Positions 11,101 to 25,400 are shown, counted from the first letter of the stretch. The stretch: 64,000 nt of DNA from Lenzites betulinus (GCA_022264855.1 JABYQU010000045.1:248001-312000); one strand, 5' to 3'. Numbers and translations are program-made. Notes: generated by a model from the letters alone, not told the origin.

Positions 11101-14100
11101 GGTGTGTATTCCGAAGAGGGCCAGGTGACACTACCTGGGCGCGCCAATTGTGCGGGCGTGCACACTGCATGGCAGCGATTCCCTGCGTCCAAACATGCGT
11201 CGTGAGCGTTTCCGGATCTAGCATACGAGGCCAAGAATACCGTGCGCGCACCTTCGAGCCTGGACACGCTAGCGTTCATGACGGCGGACTCCCGAGCGCA
11301 CTCTATTCACAAGCGGCGTCTTCCGCGACGAATAGAGCTCGAGCTCGGGCACGCGCTAGCTGCCCAGTGCGAAGACGGCCCGTGCAGAAGAACGCGATGC
11401 CAGTAACTGTATAGTCACGGTGGATGTCCGTCGTGGAGATTGCGGCGTGAACGCGAGATTGACAGCACCGTGCGCAGGCCAAGCCTTGGCACCCGAAGCC
11501 AGCGAGCCAGAATCCGCTCGGCGACACCGCACCGAGCGCGAAGAGACGTCGTTCATACCCTTCAAAGAGGACTCGTCCGCCAAGCCCCCGCGGACGGGTG
11601 CGCCGCTCCGAGGTGCTAGATGCAAGATGCCAGAGAGAGACGCATATGGCACGCCGACCGCTATACCAGGCGTGCAGACCGGCCGCCAAGCGTTGCGACG
11701 CGCTGTCCGGGCTCATCGCTGCCGCGCACCGAAGCATTCGCAGCTAGCATCGACCCACCTTCCCAATGCGCGCCAGGGATGCGCGAACGCGTTCCGCCGG
11801 ATCATGGCGCTGCTCGACACCAGACCAAACAGGCACCAGCACTTCCCTCGCTCGAATGCGCGTTTTACGTGACGGCCCAGCGAGGGGCCCTGGCGCTCGC
11901 GTGGGCCGGAGGGCGTGAGTGCGCAGGGGGCAGGTGACGGGTGGTGGTGCAGAGACAAGAGCGGCACGCGAGCGCGCGCGCCACGAAGCCGCCGCGGCCA
12001 ATGCAAACTCGGGCCGCACCCGTCGGCGCCAGCCAGCCTGGTGCGTCGGGTGCGCCTTTCCCGGCGAAGGGCCCCGCAGATGGCGCGGTCGATACTGCTC
12101 GCCGCGCGCGGCCTGGTGGGTACACGCGCACGGAGCTTACGCGAGGGTCCAGAGGCGGAGGGACGGCGGCGGGCTCTTCGGCGACACATGTGCCGACCGC
12201 GCAAACGCCGAGCTGGGGCAAGTCGCCGTCGTGCATCTCCGTGTGGACGGCGGAGCGCGAGGGGTGCGCCGTTCGGGCCTTGTGTGCGGACGGTGGATGC
12301 GACGAATCCGCCGCTGTGCATGTGTGTCGCGTCGCCGTTTCCAACCTTCTGCCAAGTTCATAGCGCTTCCCGTCCCGACCCATAGCGCTCGCAGGGTATG
12401 TACGCCTCCGCGGCGCCTGGACATGCCAGAGTCTCATACACCGGGAGATCGACGGCGGAAGCCCTGCCCCATACGAACAAGCTCGCGAACCCGAGCGCGT
12501 CCTCCGCGAGCTACGGGCAAGTCGCCGGCTCGGACGTCCGTCCCGGACGGCTCGCACGCGCGGTCACCTGCGAGCCCGATGACGTCGTCCCGCGCAGAAG
12601 GCTGGCGGCTGGAGGAGAGTTAATTATATGGCGGCGAGTCTGATCGCGCAAGCGGCGGCTAGCAGCGAGAAGAACGACTATTGGGGCAGGGGCAGGGGCA
12701 GCGCAGGGCGATGCCGCGGGAGGTGGACGCAGCGCAGCGCGAGTGCAGTCTGGGGGGCGCGCGGGTGGGCTGAGCATGAGCTGTGATCCGACGACGAGGC
12801 GAAGGGGGGTGAGGTGAGGTGGTGTATCGTGCACATACATGCAGCAGCAACTCACAGAACAGCCCTCCGGCGGGTACACGCGCATCTCCCGGTGACGTCC
12901 ACGCTATGGCGAGCACAGAGTCGCGCGCGCACCTGACCTTCATACAACGCATTGCAATGCATGAACGCTTCACCTGCACCCTCCCACCACCCCGCATCTG
13001 CATCAGCGGCGATGTCATACAGTCAAAGCAGCGATAGAGCCGGCGAACATCGACACACCGGCACCCGTCCCCTCGGAGCTCGGGCCGCGCGCGACGACGC
13101 TCGAAGCCTGGGATCGGTGAGAAGCGACGTCGAGAGCGGCTGCTGGGGATCACGGATGGGCATTCATTCATTCATCTCAGGTGCTGATCGCTGGGCGAGA
13201 AGCGGGGGTGGGGAGGTGGGGAAGTGCGGGGTGGGGCCCCGGGGACGTAACCGCCCTCGCCCTCGCCCTGAAGATGGACGGCGAGGCACCGGTCGCACGT
13301 CTGGGGTCGCGGGGCGTCGCTGTGATCGGGGCGGGGACACGTACCGTTTGGGTTCACGTACGGGCGTGGTGGGGAATTGACCTGGACGCGTACGGTGGGC
13401 CTGGATAGAAGGTGGACTCGACGGACGTCGGGACTCGGGACTCGGGTCGAGGCTTGGCGCTTCTGCGAGGATAGCTCGGTGCCCGTACTACATGTTGCTG
13501 CGCCGCGCGCGTGGGTCCGACGTCGACGCGTTCCAGCTTGGTCCGTTACGGGAGTACGAGGCTCGAGCTGAGATCCTGGCAGTGAGATGAACGAACGGGC
13601 GGGAGATGTCAGCGGCGCAGAGCCCCAGTCGCCCAGTCGCCCAGTCGGGGAAGTGCTGCGCCCCGAAGGGACGCCAAGTGATTGCATTATTGAATGTATT
13701 ATGTCGAAGCCACCGAGGGAGACCGAGGGCTGTGGGGCTCGTTCCTGAGGACGTCGATGCCGGGTTTGGACTTTGGACAGGTTTGGGCTCGGACTCGGAG
13801 CGCGGAGTGCACGTCCCGCCGGAGCTCATACTGGGCTGCATCAAACAGTAATCCACGACTGCCTGTAAATAGCAAACATGTAACTTGTCACCGTCACTGG
13901 CAGTACTCGCGCGTCCGAACTGTTACCCTCGGACTGACCGGCCCAACGTAGGCTCACGCGCACGCCGTCCACCCGCCCATCCCCTGACCGCGTACGAGCC
14001 TCCCGCGTCACAGCCGGCGGACGTCAGCTGGATTCATACAACTCTTAGCAAGCCCAGCGTCCCGACGCTTCATGAATCACTGCGCTCTCTCAGAGTCACT

Positions 14101-14940
14101 TCTCTCGCGCGGGAGGCGCACACACGGCAGCGCGGGCCTGATCCCCAGTGGCACGGTCACTTGACCTCCCTCAGGCTCCCGTATGGCGCATGCATAGGAT
14201 TGCGTCCATCTAGATCTGAAGCTCAGGCTGGTCACCCTCCAGCACCTCGCGAGCCGTCGAATCTCGAATTCCGACTGCTGATGATGCCATCCGTCCACCG
14301 TGGCCGTCCAGAGATAATCACCGCACGCATGCCATATCCGGCGCGTCCGCGCTTTGTTCCAACTTCCAACGAACAGCAGAATCGGAGCAGATGCACGCTG
14401 CGCGATGCACGCACGATGCACGATCCGGATCAGCGTCGGGCGCCGGGCCCGCGGGCTGGCGTGCTTGTGCCGTTCTGCGTTAGCTCGTTGTGATGTTACT
14501 TAAGTCTTAGCGGGGAGGCCGGGGGTCTGATTATTGATAGCGGGCTCGGAGCTTGGGTTGGGTGGGTATTGGTGTGCCGGTGGGAACTTGGTCAGCTCGA
14601 CAGTGGGCAGGCCGACAAAGAGCCTGAGCCTGAGGCGTGGTTTGTGCACGTACAGTCCCGAAATAAAGAGCCCTCGACTACTTCGCGGGTCGGACGTCAT
14701 AGACCCGTCGGCGAGGACGCGGCGTGCAAATTTCATCGAAGGGAAGGGGAATGAAGGGATGGGAAGGGCAGAATACCCCAAGGAGACAAAAACAAACAAA
14801 CGGGCGGAAGACAAACATACGCGCAGGCGACTCCTTCACCTGGGCTTCACCGGCACCGCCTAGTCGCTAGCTTAGTACTCTGAACAAAAATAGTCCGTCT
14901 CAGCGCGAGCGCGGGCAGGCCTGTCCCGTCCTGTCCTGTG

Positions 14941-14960
14941 GAGACGAGACGAGACGAGAC
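14941..14960. repeat. (GAGAC)4 microsatellite
   Basis: Four perfect tandem copies of the pentamer GAGAC in the gene desert. Confidence 0.9.
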
Positions 14961-16177
14961 CTGCAGAGGATCTCGGTGTCGATGGAGATGGTTGCTGTGA
15001 CATCATGCACCTGCAGCCCCGGGCTCGGACTCGGACTGAGATGCTAGATGGAGATGGGCCACACTCAGGCTCCGAGTCTGAATCCTCTGAATCGGACTGG
15101 TCACTGCACAGACTGAAATTCTGGAGCGGGGGGCGTGGGGGCGTGGGGCGGACCTGGACGCGCCGCGCCGCGGCCCGTGTTTGCCCTGCGTCCGGCCGGG
15201 GGCATGTGCTGCGAGGTCCAGGATGGCATGTGCTGCGAAAACAAATAGGACCGAAATACCGAATCCGAAAACGCGAGAACACGAGCACACGAGAAACATC
15301 CCGCGCGCGATTGGAGCTCCTCCGGATTCGATTCGCGGGCTGAAATTTCTGCCAGAGGCGTGCAGCGAAATTCGTGGAATGTGTAAATTTGCGCGCACGG
15401 ACCTACACGGTCCCCGTATAGCATTAGTACGGTAGCTCCGAGTCGGCGAGTCCGAGTCCGAGTGCTCCACCCCGGGGAGGGCAGGAAGGCAGGAAGGTGA
15501 GGAGGCGGGGAGGCGGGTGCCGTCATGCCGCCCCGCCGCCGCCTTGCGCCAGCCCGGGGCGTCTCGACGTCGAGCAGTTCCGAGGGTGAGCGCTGAGCTT
15601 GAGAGCCCAAAAGTGACCCCCGCGAGACCAGTCCAGTCGGGCAGAACCAAGGCAGCAGGATGTGCAGTCTACGCGCAGCACGAAGATGCGCCAGGAAACC
15701 CAGAAAACCTAGAGCTGAGAGCCGAGAAGCCAGAGCCAGAACAGAGAGGACGGCCTCCCTATGCGCGCGCTGCCGTAAGCGTTACGGCGTGCGCGCAATT
15801 CGCCACACGACCTGCGCGCGGGCGCTGGGTGTTGTGGTTTGCCGCCGTGCGGAGGTTTCGCGATTTGTGCACCGAGCGCGCGGGTGTCCGATTCGTGTCC
15901 GGGCGCGGGGTGACCGATGTCAGCGAGAGTTGCGGTTGAGGCGCGTGCTGGGAAGTTGGAGCTAGAGGCAGAGCCAGGAGTGAGAGCCAGGGAAACAGTG
16001 CAGGACAGACGCCGTAGAGTGTCAGGAAGCCACTGCCAGTCTGCCAGGAAGCCAGAGCAAGACCGACGCAGGAATTCAAAACCAGAGAGTCAGGTCTTCA
16101 GAATCAAGAGCCAGCGACGAAGCCCAGCCACAACTCCGCGGAGCATGATCACTCAGAGGCTCAGAGCCCGTCCGCGC

Positions 16178-16220
16178 GAGAACGAGAACGGGAGCGAGAA
16201 CGAGAATGAGAACGAGAACC
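16178..16220. repeat. Imperfect (GAGAAC)n repeat
   Basis: About seven tandem hexamers of the form GAGAAC with single-base variants (GGGAGC, GAGAAT). It lies in a purine-rich part of the gene desert and has no coding context. Confidence 0.85.
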
Positions 16221-18364
16221 ATAGACGGAGCCCACACACACGCACGCGAGAAACACGAGCTACCACCGCTCGCTCCCGTCCGCACCAGAACTTAACAAGA
16301 TCCCCGCGGCGCGCCCGGCCCTGCGCAGGCAGGTCACAAGCTCTACGGCATCCCTCTCGCCCCTCTCGTCATTCCTTCCCTCGCTGGGCCGCACCTATCG
16401 TGCGTGGTGGCCGGGTGTGGGTGGGAGGCCCGGGAGGAGCATGTCTGAGTTTGCGGCTCTATCGTCTATCGCTATACTATAGCATAGCGATCTTGCGCGC
16501 GATTGAGATGGGATGCGGATGCGGGTGGGAGCGTGATATTGATGCTGGCGACTGAATGCGCGATCGAGCGAGATGCAGCTGTAGATGAAGCTGGAGACAC
16601 GCGAGGGGAGATGAGGGCACGGGACGGACGATCGCGCTCGGCTCTTGCGTGGATTCGCGTGCGGATTATCATGCGCTCCGGCTCGAGCGAGGGGGTGGTT
16701 TTGGGCGTATCGTCGTCGCTTTACGCTTGCAAATTAGGGCGAAAGCGTCAGGGGTGCCGGTGGGAAAGACGGCGTGCGCTGGGATGCCGGATCTTCGAGC
16801 AAAGACGAGAGACGAGAGCCGGCGCACAATGGCAAGAGCGAGCGTCGAATTAGGCTGAGAAGGACGGGCAAAGCGGCTCGCGCATTGAGCCGCAAATTCG
16901 CTTCGTAAAGGCAAAAGCAGATGCGCACCAACTTCAAGCTCCGGATACACGCGCGGGCAAGAGCGAGCTCCCGTGCGGGAGAAGCGAAGCCTTGCGTGTG
17001 CGGGTACCAGTGGGAGCAATGAAGTGGGCCGCAGGGAACAGACCGTAGACAAAGTTTAGACGGCGAGCAGCGCGCGCGAGGGCCATACCGGGAGTACTGG
17101 TCGCACGCACGCGCGAAGAGGGAGGGCTGCGCAGGGTCCTGGGTCGCACGCGTCAGTGGCGGGCGAGGACGGGAAAAGGGCCAGGGGCGCGCGATATCGA
17201 GTATCGAGAATCAAGATTCAAAGTCCGGAGGCGGGGCGGGGTTGTGCGGGCGCGCGCGTGTCTGAGTTCATGCGAAGGCCCAAGGCGACAATGTGAATGG
17301 GCCCGGGGGAGAGGAGAGGGCGCTGCGGGAGGGTAGGGATGTGCGCGAAGGCATAGCTAGCGAGCATGGCAAGAGGATGACGGGGACGGTACGTTCGGAT
17401 TTCGATGGAATGGGGAAATGCCGGGGGTGCACGATTGAATGGGACGCAGAAAGGCCGGGTGGAACTGGATTACGGTGTACGGTGTACGGTGCGCACGCTT
17501 TGGGGTGCGGGATCGATTGGGTGCTTTGGCTGCGCGGTCAGGTGCGCGGGGGGCCGCGAGGCGGGATGCAATGACGGACGCGGTGCGATTGATTATTGCA
17601 AAGCGGGCAGCGGAGTGCAGATTGGTGGCCGCGGCAGGTGACAGCGCGGGCTAGCGAGGAGGAAAGACTATGGGCTTGAGGAACAAAAGGCTGCAGGTGC
17701 TACGCGAGAGCGATACGCGGTGCGATTGTGCGAGGCGGCGGTGCGCGGCGGGCGGAGGAGGGCGTGGACGGGGCGGGCGAGTGCGCAGGCGGGGTTGGGC
17801 AGGGAGATGAGGGTGGGAAGGCAGAGAGGGTTTGCGGGAGATGAAGGTGGGAAGGCTGCCAGGGAGGAGGAGGAGAGGAAGGACGGAGGGGGGACCGGCG
17901 CAGGGGATGGGATCTTGATCTTGATCCTCACGCACTGAATGGCAGAAGCCCGACCGCAATCGCATCCTATCAGCGAGCACACCTGTCCCCTGGCGCCCTC
18001 CGTCCTCGACGGCCGTCGCTGCACGGACGAGAGCTGCTCGGCGGGCTGGCGGGGAAGGCTGGCGGTGAGCCTGCGACGGCGGGGCGGCGGGCGCCTGGCG
18101 GGCAGTGCGAGGGGACGGGCGGCAGAGAGGCCGGCCGGAGGGGAGGGTAGCCCGATTAGGCAAGGGGGAGGGTGAGACAAAGGAGGCGCCGGGCGTTCTC
18201 TTTTCTCTGCTCCTGCTCTCACTCACTGCCTAAGCCCCGTCATGCCTCTCTCCTGCTAACCCCCTTCTCCCGCTCCCTCCATATAACCCCTCCCTTACCC
18301 TCTCCTCCTCCCCACCGCCCCCGCCCTAGGCCACTGCCCAACCACCCGACCCACACCCCGCACG

Positions 18365-19470
18365 ATGCCGCCGTCCTACAGCCCGTGCCCGCGCCCCATC
18401 CTCAAACGCACCGCCGCCTCCGTGCCCACTCGCCCCCCGCCCGCCGACGAGCCCGCCGCGCTCCTCGCCATCGACCCCTCCATCCTCTCCCCCCTCGTCC
18501 GCTTCCCGCCCCACCAGGCCCTCGCACACACCCTCGGCAGCGCCATCCCCTACGACCGCTCCCCCATCGTCGTCGCCCCCAACCGCTGCGCCCTCCCCGA
18601 GCGCGGCTGCCCCGGCCGCACCTACTCCCTCGACGAGGCCCCCCGGGACCCCCTCCGCCGCCCAAAGCGCGCCAGCCTCAGCCCCGCACGCGGCCGCCAT
18701 CTGCACCCCCGCGCCGTGCAGGAGCGCGAGCGCGACGGCGAGGACGACGACCTCACCCCGCGCCAGAGCCCGCGCGCGGACCACTTCCCGCTGCCCCCGC
18801 TCGTGCCCGACCTCTCCTCCGAGTCCTCGGAAGAGAGCGACGGCATCGCGAGCCCCCCGCCCGAGCTGTACTCCTGTGAGTACCGCATGCGACGAGCTGC
18901 TTTCGTCGTTTATTGACACCCCGTGTAGCGTCGGCCTCGCACCACCACGGGAAGATGTCGCTCGAGCAGTCGCTCATGCACCTCACGCTCGCGGGCACGA
19001 ACGCGCCCTCGACCTCCGCGCTCTCCTTCCTCCCGCACCCGCCCTCCCCGCGCGTGCGCCCCTCGACGAGCCCCGTCCAGCCGTCCGCCGTCCCCAGCTC
19101 GTATCCGTACGCATACGTCCCCTACGCCTCGAATCCCAGCGGCTCGCATCACCAGCACCCGCATATGGGGACGACGTCCCCCGTGCGCTCCCGCTCGCCC
19201 GCGTCGCCCACCCGCTCAAAACCGCGCAAGGCCCGGCCCGCGCCTATACCCATACCGCAGTCCCAGGCGCAGGCGTCGGCGGGCCCGACGCCCACTGGCC
19301 CGGCGAGCCCGCGGCACCTGCGCGAGCGGAGTCGCGAGCGCAGGACGCACACGCACACGCATCACAGTACGCGGACGCCGCGCAGCTTTGGGGACGCGTC
19401 GTGTCGGATCGCGCCGGCGTTTGCGGGCGGGTTCGCGGTGGAGGATGGGGGGTGTCTTGGGGGGTTCTAG
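18365..19470 (+). CDS. Conserved-looking hypothetical protein, Pro/Ser-rich, two exons
   Basis: Exons 18365-18875 and 18929-19470, joined by a 53 nt GT-AG intron; 350 aa. The ATG at 18365 follows a long C/T-rich promoter tract typical of fungal genes, with CATATAA at about 18279. The product has no signal peptide or membrane segment. Ordered blocks are PRPILKRTAA, then VRFPPH, YDRSPIVVAPNRCALPERGC and LPPLVPDLSSESSEESDG, followed in exon 2 by MSLEQSLMHLTLAG and a long low-complexity Ser/Pro/Arg tail. I recall similar PILKR...YDRSPIVVAPN proteins recurring in agaricomycete genomes without known function, but this is memory, not a search. A disordered nuclear or regulatory role is only a guess. 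It is the only supported gene between 5.1 and 26.7 kb. Confidence 0.75.
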
Positions 19471-22400
19471 GGAGTGCTGGTGAGTGTGTGTATGCGTGCT
19501 TGGACACCTGCAGCGCTATGAACCCGTTACGAGAGTGAGAGAGTGAGTGAGCGAATGATAAGTAATACCACCCTTGTACCACAACCGTATCCACGCCGTA
19601 TTTCCTTCCGTCCTTCTCCTTCTCCGTCTCTTTCACCGTTTTCACCTCCGTCCCCACTGCACATCATCCCCGTCCCCGTCCCCGTCTTCGTTACGTTCAC
19701 ATCCCCCTCATCATCAGTTACGGCCTCTGACCCCATCACATCGACCGCGCCCCACACACACCCCACATACCTCACGTCCTTCTACTGTCTACTGTTTACT
19801 GCTCTGAGCAAGCATTATTTGGCGTCTCGACGCAGCCACGCACGCATCAATCTCATTTTTTATTTGAACTCTTTGGGTGGGATTTTTGTTAGGGGCTTGC
19901 GGATTTCAGATCTTAGTGTGTGTATATGGCGAGTCGATATGTTTTCGTCAGATTCTTCGTGTTCATGAGTTCGTGTATACCCCCACGCTTCGATTCCCAG
20001 CCTCCTTTAAGCTTCAAAGCTTCAGGTTCACGCTCCCTCTCTTTTCATGGATACCTGTGACTAGTTCTGGTTACTTACGAGCCTCGTTCTGACTCCAGAC
20101 CTTCGTTTTTTTCGCTTGGACAAGAACTGTACATGCGTAGCTGTACCATACCGCACCATACCCACGGACGAGCTCCTCGAGCTCCGGACACTATCGTTTA
20201 GTATTTATCTCATCTATGCACCTGGGCTGAATAGCGTCCACCGTCCACCGTTCAAAGTTCAAGCGCTTTTCCTCAATCGTTGAAGCTTTCAAGCCGACAC
20301 CATGGTCCGTTAACGGCCCCGTACGACTTGCTCACTCCCTCAGATTCATACGAATTCACTCGCTCGATGAACGAGGACACCGGTAATGCCCTCTCCCCCA
20401 GCCCCCAGCCCCCTCTCCATCCAGTAACAGTCCGCACATTCCCTCATTTTCCGCGGCCTGCGCAGTACCCCGCGGAACCGTGACCGAGCGGCGGGTGCGC
20501 CCGGACGGGCCCGCTGCGCGCACGACGGCTAGACGGGAGGGTGCACGGCCGACGCGCGCGGGCCCGGGGTGCGCTCGGAATGTGTCTCCCGTCAGCTGGT
20601 GGACGCGGCGGTCTCGTGTTGCCCGCGCGCGCACCTGCCTCCCAAGGTGACGGACCCGCGCGGGGGTGAGAGGAGGAGCCTCAGGTATGTTCTCTTCCGG
20701 GCGTGCAACGGGTGGGGTGCGCTGCGCTGCTCGGAGAGGCTGGGTGGGACGCGAGGGCGCCCGCGGCGCGCAGTGTGTACTCCGAATGTATCGCGCGAAG
20801 TTTTCCTCGCCCGCTCGCGCGGCCGGACCCCCGCCCCCATGTACAATATACACGCGCATGGACTCTGGAGGCGCACGGGGGACGATGCCCGCGCACGCGC
20901 ACGCGCCATCGCCATCCATGATCTATCGATGTCTGTTGTCGGTGCGGGTGACGCGCGAGCCTCGAGGCGGGCGGGGAGGAGGAGGAGGAACGTTTCGATT
21001 TGTTTCCGCGCGAATCGACTACTTTAATGTAACTACCCGAGTCAGGCAATGCTAAAATAGGAACAACTTCCAGGAACGTCCGCCACCACCACCACCACCA
21101 CCGAGCGAGCCCGGGAGGCCCGGGGCGAAAATTATTTATTGCATGACGTCGGAGGCGTGCGCGCGTGGGTGGCTGGCGGGAGGGAGCACGGGGGAGGAGC
21201 TGGGAGGAGGCCGGAGGGAGGGGGGAGAATGGTTTGTGCGCGCGGCGTGCCGGCCGGGGGCGGGGCGAGCGTCGGGATGGGTTTGGAGGCGCGCGACACC
21301 GTCGCGCGGTGACCTTGTTGTGCAAGTTCAGACGGGGCGGGCGAGTGGTGTTCGCGCGCGAGGCTATTGAGTTCTTGAGGAGGTGAGTGCGCACCTGGCT
21401 ACTACATACGCGCGGTTGCTGACGCGCTGACGTTTCCGGTGTTCACAGAAGTAGAGAGTTTACTCGTTTGGTGTGCTTGCGCACATATGGACGTCACGTC
21501 TGCTTGGAAGAGGCTCTACTGCTGCCCGCTTCGCTCGCGCATGAAGCTACTACCTCCAAGGACGATCCTTGAGATGGTCTGCGACGATGCTCCGCACGCG
21601 CGCGACCGGCGTCCAAAAGTTCGCCGTTCGACATTCAAACATCACCTGTAACTCCCGGTGCTCTCGGGGTGGCACAGTAAGCCAGGCTAGTCACTAGATG
21701 GTGTAGTGAACTCACCTTCGAGATTTTCAGACAAGACTGTTCCTGCATGGTCGGATCACAACCCGCGTCGTAGACCGTGTCGCGCCAAAGGTGCCACTTC
21801 ATTATCTCAGACATTCAAAGATCCTCTCATGCACGACATGATCCCCCTGCCGGTGGCACGCCCTCCATTGTCAATATAATATTGTCAAGCACAAACCGTG
21901 CCACCGTGCCACCGTGCTCGCTCGCCCGCCGCCTCGTCCGTACGCGTGTGGCACACCGCCAACGTCCTCCCGCGGCCCGACGCACGTCACACAAGCTCGC
22001 TCCCACCGAGGCTATGAGCCGTATGCAGATACGCCCCCTGCGCCCACGCGCAGCACGTCCCTTCAGTCCCCGCGCGCGCGTCCCGCCTCCCCATTGGTGC
22101 CCTCCGCCCCCGCGCCGTCGACGTCGCACGCCCACTTTAACAACTTGAAGGCGGACTTGCCACCCGGACCGACCGCCCTGGCCCCATCAGCATCAGCGCA
22201 GACTCGGCGCAGAAGCACGCGCCCGATGCGCGACCTCCGTCGCGCGAAAGGCAGGAACGGCCCCTCCGGCCTTCTATGTAATGCTAGCCATTCCCGCACC
22301 CCAAGGCACTGCGCCTGAGCTTGAGCTTCACAGCGATCCGCATCTCCCGCCGAGAGCCCTTCTCCCGACCTCCGAGCACGTTCTCGCGCCACCCTTCGAG

Positions 22401-25400
22401 CGTAGCGAAGGTGCCACACGCGACAAGCGAGTCGTGACCCCGGCCCCGTCTTGCGCTATGCAGCAGGTGCCACCCCCTGCCGCAAGCTCGTCAGTGGTCA
22501 TGAGAGTGCTGGGCTTCGCACACCCGTGGCGGTCGCCTAGATACTGCACAAGCTCGAGCCCCACCACGGGGCTTCGTACGCTACGCCCGTCGCCCGCGCA
22601 CCTTCTCCCCCGGGGCACCTGCCCGTCTTCCGACTCGTGGACGTGCGCGCGCGCGGGACGGTCACCTGCCCGCCCGCCGGGCAGTGGGCCGTCCTCCGTG
22701 TGTGTCGCTTTGGGCTTGCGTGTCCACGTCCGCCATCCCCCCGCGGCGGCGTGCGGCGATATCGTGCGCGAAGGCCTGTCGTATTGGCCCCAGGCTTCTG
22801 GGGGGTGGGTCGCGACTCGAGTGCATGGAGGCCCGAGTCCGGCGCAGGACCCGCTGGCCCGAACGCCCGTGCCACCCGTGCTGGCTTCTGGCTGCGACAG
22901 ATCGAGTGGGAGGGCTGGTGCACTCTCTCCGCACTCGCGCGGGGGTGTGCGGCTGTGCGGCGACGTTTGGGGATGCTTTGCGCTTCGGAGTGCGTCAGCG
23001 CAGCATGCCCGATCTGTGTCGTCGCCATCATCGCGCGCCGCAGTGGGCTTGGGCACCCTTCGCAATCGCGTCGACAGTTCGCCCTGGGGCAGCGGCTCAC
23101 ACGCCCCGGTACGGCTCGACCTCCGGATGGGAAGCCCTTTGTAGATCTGGACACTGCGGGCTCCTGTGCGGCGTCCACCTGCGAATCGTCGGGGGGCGTC
23201 CTGCGTGCACGGTGCTGCACCCGTCAGTTCTCGCGGACGCAGTAGCGGGCCACGCTCACATGCCTATCATGCACTGGCTTCTTCTCTTCCTCTGCCTCGG
23301 AAGCCGCTTGCTAAGGAAGGACCGGGGACTTACCATCTCGCTTGCACGCTACTTTCGCAGCGTCGCTCGGGACCTCGGGACGTGGGCTTCGCGTGTGCGC
23401 CAAGCCCGCTCCCCGTCCGACGTAGCTGCCTCGCTATGGGCGAGCATATCGCGAAGACGCTCATCTCCGTGTCCCCTCTGAGGGTTCGACCGCGAGACCA
23501 CGCCCAGCGAGCGCGCCCTCCGACGCGGCCCGCAGCGACTGAACGGGCAATGTAGAGTGTCGAATGGGCCGGGACGCCCATATCTCTTGATCTCCCAAGC
23601 ATTCAGCGTGCGTAAACGCTTGAAGGGTGCACTAGCACTAGGTTCGTCCGTGACGTCCGTCTTCATAGCACAGAGTTCACCGTCCGGGAAGCCTCCGACA
23701 GACCCGAACGGAGTGCTCGCGCCGCGTCCGACCGCGACTCCGACTCCGACGTGCCAGGAGGCTCGCCCCGGAGACACGATCGCGGAACTGGGGTGGTTGG
23801 CTGGCAGAGATCTTGCCAACGTCGACATGGCGAGGCCATCCGGGACACTGTCCGAGATGAATGTCGTCGGAGGCTTGGCGCTCGCCTCCGCGTTCATATG
23901 CCTTCGATGCACTTCGCTGTGCCATCTCGCCGTTTACGGGTCGGTAGGTGTTCGCGCCCGGACCGGGTGCGCGTTGATAGCTGCTGCGTCTATTGATCAG
24001 TGGACGAACCCATGTCAAGTAGGACTCGACGCACGCACCTCCCTACTACCCCGATCGGTGCGCGGCGTGCCCGCGCCGAACGTGTTTGATATCGCTGTAG
24101 GTCTCTGGGCAATGAAGCTTGACAGTGTTGGATCTGGAGCCTGCGCAAGCTGCAATTACCGGCTGTCAACTCTTGGCGTGGTGACTTCCATGGAAGACCT
24201 GCATCACTCTGTGAGTTCCGCTGCGCTCCATTGACTGGCGAGATCCGAGCTAGCCTGTACGACGCGACTGGTCATTAGACCCGCGCTGGTAACCCGTAGC
24301 CTCGTGCTTGGACCCACAACACTCGGACCGGGCACGCCCGCCGAACACATTGCACATCCTCGCCGCATGGCGGATCCACTTGCGAAACGCCGTCCACCCA
24401 TGCCGAGTTATCTGAGGGCATGCATCAATACACTTCATCCCAATGCGCTCATACCTCCAGCAGCTCCTCGCACGCGCTCGGCAGCACACGAAGCCCGGTG
24501 CCTCTGACATGCGCCGGACCCCACGCACTCGCAGAGCAGCTGGGGTTCCCGCCTCAGGCTACCCAACTTCCCTACCACATCCCTCCGCACCCGCCCCCCA
24601 CCGGCGCCCGCACTCCTGCCCACGCCGGGCGCAGTATTACGTGCGCCCGGCGGCGGACACAATCTTGCACGCGCGGAAGCATTGTGCGCTCGCCGTTCGA
24701 GGGAGGACGACTGCCTGCGCCGGGGGATGCGCGGCACCAGGGGGGCGGGCTTCGCGATCGCGATCGTCTGCACTTCGCGTGCCGCATTGTCTAAAAGCCA
24801 GGAACCTTACGTGCGCGATCTCCCAGGCGCGCTCTTAGAACGGTACTGCGCTCTCCTCGGCCGTCGTCGAATCGCCGTGCCAGCGTGGTGCGGAAGTGCC
24901 TGCGGGGTAGGTTGACTAACGCGCGCGGGATGTGGCCTGGATGCGATGTTGCGGTGAGGCGACGTTCTGTGTCATGGAAGAACCGACGAGTCGGATGTAG
25001 AGTGGTGTTCCCTCCGCTCGAGACGCGTGCGTGTCATCTAGAATCTCATTTTTTCAGCGTTTTCATTAAGCCTCGCGGTCGAACACTGATGGACATGAAT
25101 GTGAGCTGATATCCTTCAGCCTACAGCCTCATGCATGGCTGAGCCTGAATGTGATCCCCGCAGAGAAGACCGTTTATGTATAGCCCATGACTTCCTCTAT
25201 ATGCTGTACGTCATCCGGGAACATTCCCTGCCTCTTCTCATTCTCACAGATAATCTGGATAAACAGAATATGCTCTCCTGCGCTCTTTGAATGTGCACGG
25301 GCGAACCACCATATGCCGGAGTGCAGGAATATAGCCCTGCGCCGCGTTCGTACGTCCACCATCAGGCCTTCGCGCCGTGCGCCTCATGGCCGGCCACGCT

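Larger units (their letters stand above)
5101..18364. other. 13 kb GC-rich gene desert
   Basis: No gene is supported here. The first kilobase (about 5100-6050) has ordinary composition; from about 6050 onward the DNA is strongly G+C and CpG rich, which makes long stop-free frames appear by chance on both strands and in several frames at once. Their translations are dominated by Arg, Pro, Ala and Ser, lack domain motifs, and usually start or stop without splice-site or family support. Local low-complexity tracts occur, listed separately. A pyrimidine-rich stretch at about 18185-18350 is best read as the promoter of the gene starting at 18365. No tRNA, rRNA or transposon ends were recognised. 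Confidence 0.55.

Noticed and set aside
10424..11251. Leftward frame with hydrophobic segments, possibly a relic of a multi-pass membrane protein
   Set aside because: Some short stretches recall fungal seven-helix-like families, but there is no start, no consistent splice chain and the matches are weak; in such GC-rich DNA chance Ala/Val/Leu runs are common.
14872..15650. Overlapping frames of 140-215 codons on both strands
   Set aside because: Typical stop-poor GC-rich shadow frames with no motif or splice logic.
22281..24234. Long rightward frames of 200-290 codons
   Set aside because: Composition is that of random GC-rich DNA (Arg, Pro, Ser, Ala), several frames overlap and no motif is present.
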